A stretch of DNA of 37,291 bases from an uncultured Bacilli bacterium (GTDB lineage Bacteria; Bacillota_I; Bacilli_A; RF39; UBA660): NCBI GenBank assembly GCA_910586425.1, contig CAJUHL010000015.1, forward strand, positions 1-37,291, read 5' to 3'. Below are positions 33,919 through 37,291 of this stretch, one piece after another. A program made the position numbers and the translations under genes. The notes under the pieces are model-generated. The model ran no database searches and was not told the origin of the DNA. It was given only the letters and a program-made list of their open reading frames with translations. Numbering within the stretch: position 1 is the first letter of the stretch; each line of letters opens with the position of its first letter.

Positions 33919-33991
33919 AAACACTTCCTTATGTATACCATAATATACTATTTGCAAATAAATAGCAACTATAATAATCTCTCTATGAACC

Positions 33992-34027
33992 AAAAAAGAT
34001 TCGCATCACACTTGACGAATCTTTTTT
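33992..34027. terminator. Strong bidirectional terminator after the HTH-SDR gene
   Basis: AAAAAAGATTCG (33992-34003), 12-base loop, CGAATCTTTTTT (34016-34027): a perfect 12-pair stem with T runs in both directions. Confidence 0.85.
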
Positions 34028-34072
34028 AATTATAGTATTTTCATTACACTTACAGTTATCGTACTTTATTTA

Positions 34073-35455
34073 CTACATGATATCCTTTAACATTTGGGTC
34101 ATTTCTTGCAATTGATTAAAACAATCTTTTGCTTTGGCAATCTCTAATTTATTTAAGGTTACATAACCACGAGAAGTTCCATCACTTGGTAAATCCACTA
34201 GCAGTGCATAATCATCAATTCCGATCCATCCATTTTTAATCACATCTAATAGTTTTGGTTTTTGTAACTTTAATTGTTCTAAATCCACAAATTTAGTTAT
34301 AATTTTATCGCTTGCAAGATAGCGTTTGATATAGGGATTATCCTGAAATTTCTTTGCATCTCTTTGATTAAATACAAATATTCTTTCGATTTCAACGCCA
34401 CGGTTTGCAGCATCAAAGTTACTTTGAATAAATTTCCGTTCTGCTGGATCTTCATTCCACTCATTTTCCATCATGGTTGAGATAATCCACATTTTAGAGT
34501 CTTTTTTCGTTTCACTGAAATACTTATCTAAAATTTTATAAAATTTTCCAGAATCTAGATCTTCAGTTCTAGACTGGGAATCCACTCCTAAATAGCCCCC
34601 ATCTGATACCAAAGAGCTGCCTTTGGTATATTTGTGTCTTGTTAACATTAAATAAATATCATCAGCAATTTCCGCTGGATTTCCAAGCCTTTTCATAGGG
34701 ATAGATTCGGTTGCTTTATTGAAGGAGTCATCATTTTCCATAACACCACCTATCCATCCTGCCATAATAGAATTAATTCGAATACCGTACATTTCTGTAA
34801 AGATATTGGCAAATGTTTGGACTAAATTTACTTTAGCTGCTTGAGCAGAAGCATAAGCAGAAGCACCAAATGAACCTCGATATGCTTCAATACTACTTAC
34901 CATAACAATACTAGATTCATAGTTCATTTTCTTTACCAATTCTCTTACCAATAAGTTAGCCGCAAACACATTGACTTTGTAACTGTCTTCAAACTGGTCA
35001 TAGTCGAAATCAAAGGGATCTTCTAAATGAAAATAAATTTCCATAAATACAAAACCATATACATCTTCGTTAATTTCTTGCGTTATTTTGAGTAAGCTAG
35101 CCCTATCAAAATAATTTACCTCTTTTAGAATGATATCTTGATTATTAAGCATGTTATCTAAACTGCTGTCTTTTTGATATAAACCGATAATTTGGTAGCC
35201 CGCTTCTAATAGTATTTGACATAATTCCTTTCCTATATCAGAATTAATTCCCGCGATTACAACTACTTTCTTGTCATTGATATTTTTCGCATAGGTATTT
35301 CTTTTATCCATTGGTTTATGTGCGTCACTAGGAATACTCCAATATCTTCCTTTTTGGATTGCACCTGGTATTCTATTTTCGTTTAATAGTTTGATAATTC
35401 TTCTTTCACTGATATTCCATAGTTTAGAAGCCTGTTTTACTGATAAGTATTCCAT
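34073..35455 (-). CDS. Fusion of helix-turn-helix, SDR-like and unknown C-terminal domain
   Basis: A 460-residue three-part protein. Residues 1-45 (MEYLSVKQASKLWNISERRI ... GRYWSIP) are an excisionase/MerR-like DNA-binding helix-turn-helix. About 62-295 is a short-chain dehydrogenase fold: AGINSDIG in place of the TGxxxGIG cofactor loop, VNVFAANLL, catalytic-type Ser188 and Tyr201, and the end SLVSDGGYLG. The residue where SDRs have the catalytic Lys (Tyr+4) is Gln205, and the glycine loop has Asp for Gly, so enzyme activity is doubtful. About 315-460 (MWIISTMMENEWNEDPAERKF) is unrecognised. ATG 35455 follows AAGGTG by six bases. Perhaps a regulator using a dead SDR as NAD(P)H or ligand sensor. 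Confidence 0.75.
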   Translation of the reverse strand: MEYLSVKQASKLWNISERRIIKLLNENRIPGAIQKGRYWSIPSDAHKPMDKRNTYAKNINDKKVVVIAGINSDIGKELCQILLEAGYQIIGLYQKDSSLDNMLNNQDIILKEVNYFDRASLLKITQEINEDVYGFVFMEIYFHLEDPFDFDYDQFEDSYKVNVFAANLLVRELVKKMNYESSIVMVSSIEAYRGSFGASAYASAQAAKVNLVQTFANIFTEMYGIRINSIMAGWIGGVMENDDSFNKATESIPMKRLGNPAEIADDIYLMLTRHKYTKGSSLVSDGGYLGVDSQSRTEDLDSGKFYKILDKYFSETKKDSKMWIISTMMENEWNEDPAERKFIQSNFDAANRGVEIERIFVFNQRDAKKFQDNPYIKRYLASDKIITKFVDLEQLKLQKPKLLDVIKNGWIGIDDYALLVDLPSDGTSRGYVTLNKLEIAKAKDCFNQLQEMTQMLKDIM

Positions 35456-35516
35456 TTTCATCACCTTATTTATTAAAATAATATACTGAATTCGGAATAA
35501 TGTCAATATTTTTCCA

Positions 35517-35539
35517 TTTTAAAACTAGCTTAAGCTAGT
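35517..35539 (-). terminator. Terminator of the GNAT-PNPOx-MBL operon
   Basis: Minus strand ACTAGC, loop TTAA, GCTAGT, followed by TTTAAAA. It begins at the base after the stop codon. Confidence 0.65.
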
Positions 35540-36190
35540 CTACTCTATTTCAATTGTTTCTTCTATTTCTAATACTTTGTAATGGATATCAAATTTATCA
35601 AAATTTTCTTTCATATATTCCAAATTTGTTGGATACATTTGATTATCCATATGAGTTGGTAATACCAATTTAGCTTCTAACTTTTTAGAGTATAATGCCG
35701 CTTCATAAGATGACATTGTAAGTCCATGTGCAGTCACAGGAAGCGCTACTATATCAGCTTTATAATTATTATTAAAACAAATGGTATCGCTTGTAATATA
35801 GAATCTATTGGTACTATCATCTATAATATATCCAACATTCTCAAATACTTCATTCTCATCTGATAAATTAGGATTATATCCATGCACTGCTTTTACAACT
35901 TCTATTTTGATACCGTCTAGTATGATTACATCATTTTCTTTAATTATCTGAATTTCGACATTCGGATAACTATCTTGCACCTCTTGTGTAGAATAAATTG
36001 GAATACCTATTGTCTCTAGAATATCTCCATAAATATGGTCTCCATGTTTATGAGTAATCAAAATAATATCTGCTTGCTTCCATTCTTCCAGATATTTTTC
36101 TTTGTATTTTAAGCTACCAGCATCGACTAGTATTTTTTGATGATTTGTTTCTATCATGAAACAAGATTGTGGATATTTTATTATTTTCAT
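35540..36190 (-). CDS. Metallo-beta-lactamase-fold hydrolase
   Basis: A 216-residue MBL-fold protein of the small UPF0173/UlaG-like type. It opens SCFMIETNHQKILVDAG and carries the metal motif ITHKHGDHIYGD (HxHxDH). Later come AVHGYNP, the FYITSDT strand with a metal-bridging Asp, and the terminal LPTHMDN His. Such proteins bind two metal ions and hydrolyse esters or phosphoesters; the substrate here is unknown. ATG 36190 has GGAGG upstream. It is last of three genes with the PNPOx-like and GNAT genes. Confidence 0.85.
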   Translation of the reverse strand: MKIIKYPQSCFMIETNHQKILVDAGSLKYKEKYLEEWKQADIILITHKHGDHIYGDILETIGIPIYSTQEVQDSYPNVEIQIIKENDVIILDGIKIEVVKAVHGYNPNLSDENEVFENVGYIIDDSTNRFYITSDTICFNNNYKADIVALPVTAHGLTMSSYEAALYSKKLEAKLVLPTHMDNQMYPTNLEYMKENFDKFDIHYKVLEIEETIEIE

Positions 36191-36214
36191 TTGGTTTTGC
36201 CTCCATATAATTAT

Positions 36215-36619
36215 TTAAAATTTATAGCTTTCAAGTACTTGTCCATCTGAATCAGAAATAGTTGAGTTTGCATTTGCTAGATAAAGAATTTGAAAGTCTG
36301 GATTTTCTAATGTATATCCTGCTTCTTCTGCCCAATCGAATTCTTTTATCACTGCTTTTTTAGCTTCTATATTGTTACTATCATCAATCAAGTTACAATG
36401 AATCCTAAGCCAAGACTCACCATCATAAGCAACAATACAAACATGATTATTTTTTGCGATTTGTTTTGATACATTTTTTTGCCTATTTGTTAATACATAT
36501 ATTTTATTATCAAATAAAATCGGATCACCAAATGGTCTACAACTGGGTCTATCACCATCAATAGTAGACACATAATTTACTTGTGTATTTTCCTTTAAAA
36601 ACTTAAATGTCTCATTCAT
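36215..36619 (-). CDS. Pyridoxamine 5'-phosphate oxidase-like flavoprotein
   Basis: A 134-residue split-barrel protein of the PNPOx-like family: VNYVSTIDGDRPSCRPFGDPILFDNKIYVLTNRQKNVSKQI is the characteristic FMN-binding opening (true PdxH is longer). Many small relatives bind FMN or F420 and act as reductases of unknown substrates. ATG 36619 is preferred because AAAGGA lies about ten bases upstream; ATG 36628 is two bases from it. It overlaps the end of the GNAT gene, so the two are co-translated. Confidence 0.8.
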   Translation of the reverse strand: MNETFKFLKENTQVNYVSTIDGDRPSCRPFGDPILFDNKIYVLTNRQKNVSKQIAKNNHVCIVAYDGESWLRIHCNLIDDSNNIEAKKAVIKEFDWAEEAGYTLENPDFQILYLANANSTISDSDGQVLESYKF

Positions 36620-37112
36620 GTTTTTCATCTTCCTTTAACTTTTCCATTATTTTTCTAATGTCACCGCTAATTATTTTCCAATCATCAATTGTTTCAAATC
36701 CCAATTTTTTATACCAACAATATGGAAAGCCGTTCTCATCTTCATATGTATGTGCTTCCAATACTGTGGCATTGTAATTTTCACTTGCATATTCAAACAG
36801 TTTTTTAAATAAACGTTTGGCTACCCCCCCATGGCGGTATTCCTTACAAACAAATACTTCCCCATCTTCTAAATGCATACCATCCCACCATGGTTTTAAT
36901 GCTGTCATAATGATTCCAATTGGTTTATCTTCATCATATGCAATAAAACATAAATCACTAGATTGCTTATAAAAATATTGAAACATTTTTAATGCCGTTT
37001 CTTTTGTCCATTTTTCTCCTAAAACTGAATTGTTATAATAATCAGCGTATTTTTCTGCAATTAGTTCCAAATCTAATTCATTTCTTAAATTACTAATACT
37101 TATTTCTCTCAT
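36612..37112 (-). CDS. GNAT-family N-acetyltransferase
   Basis: A 166-residue GNAT protein. FIAYDEDKPIGIIM is the strand-4 core, and GEVFVCKEYRHGGVAKRLFKKLFEYASE holds the acetyl-CoA pyrophosphate loop (R-x-x-G-x-A pattern). YKKLGFETIDDW is the usual last strand. It is first of three overlapping or close genes. ATG 37112 has only a weak ribosome site. A run of seven G (plus-strand C) lies in the acetyl-CoA loop but does not break the frame. Substrate unknown. Confidence 0.85.
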   Translation of the reverse strand: MREISISNLRNELDLELIAEKYADYYNNSVLGEKWTKETALKMFQYFYKQSSDLCFIAYDEDKPIGIIMTALKPWWDGMHLEDGEVFVCKEYRHGGVAKRLFKKLFEYASENYNATVLEAHTYEDENGFPYCWYKKLGFETIDDWKIISGDIRKIMEKLKEDEKHE

Positions 37113-37135
37113 ATTATCACGTTTGATCTAATTAT

Positions 37136-37148
37136 GGTCAAATTGACC
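37136..37148. promoter_or_regulatory. Palindrome upstream of the GNAT operon
   Basis: GGTCAA-A-TTGACC, a perfect 13-base inverted repeat 24 bases ahead of the GNAT start. Possible operator; another GGTCAAAA half-site lies at 37270. On the minus strand a TTGACA and a TATAAT occur upstream with an over-long 20-base spacer. Confidence 0.35.
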
Positions 37149-37291
37149 TATATTAGATTCCTTTCTATTGATACACCTTTTTAAAATTATAATACTTACT
37201 GTGAATTTGTTTCTATTTTATTATAGCTTAACTTGGCTGTGTAGTTGTCAATGATGTGAGACTAAAAATGGTCAAAAGATAAAAAAGATAT

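Overview
The window is very AT-rich and looks like a walled, low-GC Firmicute of the Bacilli/Erysipelotrichia/RF39-like kind living without oxygen. The support is: a class III (anaerobic) ribonucleotide reductase with its radical activase, ferrous-iron uptake (FeoAB), a D-Ala-D-Ala ligase (so it makes peptidoglycan), AddAB-type recombination genes, an Agr-type peptide signalling locus, strong AGGAGG-like ribosome sites and frequent TTG starts. TGA is used as a stop (the feoA/feoB and addB/addA ATGA overlaps), so the code is the standard bacterial one. Most genes lie on the minus strand. No rRNA, tRNA, CRISPR array or insertion sequence was recognised. The species was not identified.

Layout. 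1-672: a broken RHS-repeat gene running off the left edge. 824-4277: secA, hpf and a cold-shock gene, each with its own terminator and promoter. 4278-7903: an agr quorum-sensing locus made of agrB and three tandem agrD genes on the plus strand, meeting agrC-agrA head-on at a shared hairpin terminator. 8154-12422: an orphan AbiEi-like protein, a Ca2+ P-type ATPase and a PD-(D/E)XK (Rpn/transposase-like) nuclease. 12465-15307: feoAB divergent from an MntR-like metal regulator. 15333-19318: nrdD-nrdG-dut divergent from a Crp/Fnr regulator, with one palindrome placed to serve both promoters. 19348-24821: addB-addA, both unusually short. 24943-28775: a membrane-anchored protein ending in a SleB/CwlJ-like hydrolase domain, then a UvrD/HelIV-like helicase. 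28987-29883: a Ppx/GppA-like protein. 30299-33918: an HdeD-family membrane protein, an unknown gene interrupted at a run of nine G, ddl, and a protein with a sigma-70 region-2-like C-terminus. 34073-37112: an HTH-SDR fusion with a degenerate SDR active site, and an operon of GNAT acetyltransferase, PNPOx-like protein and metallo-beta-lactamase-fold hydrolase.

The most interesting part is the agr locus. One processing protease (AgrB) and one receptor pair (AgrC/AgrA) sit with three AgrD pro-peptides. These are almost identical outside the predicted signal ring but differ inside it (CYSWFL, CYVIWL, CYVIFI). The spacer before the third agrD still carries a decayed copy of the last ~100 bases of agrB, which shows how the array grew. 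The predicted ring is one residue longer than in staphylococci. Second in interest are the nrdD/Crp-Fnr shared operator, centred exactly at -41.5 from the inferred nrdD start, the HTH-SDR fusion and the G9 tract.

All functional names come from reading motifs by eye. Promoters, operators and the AgrD cleavage sites are inferences.
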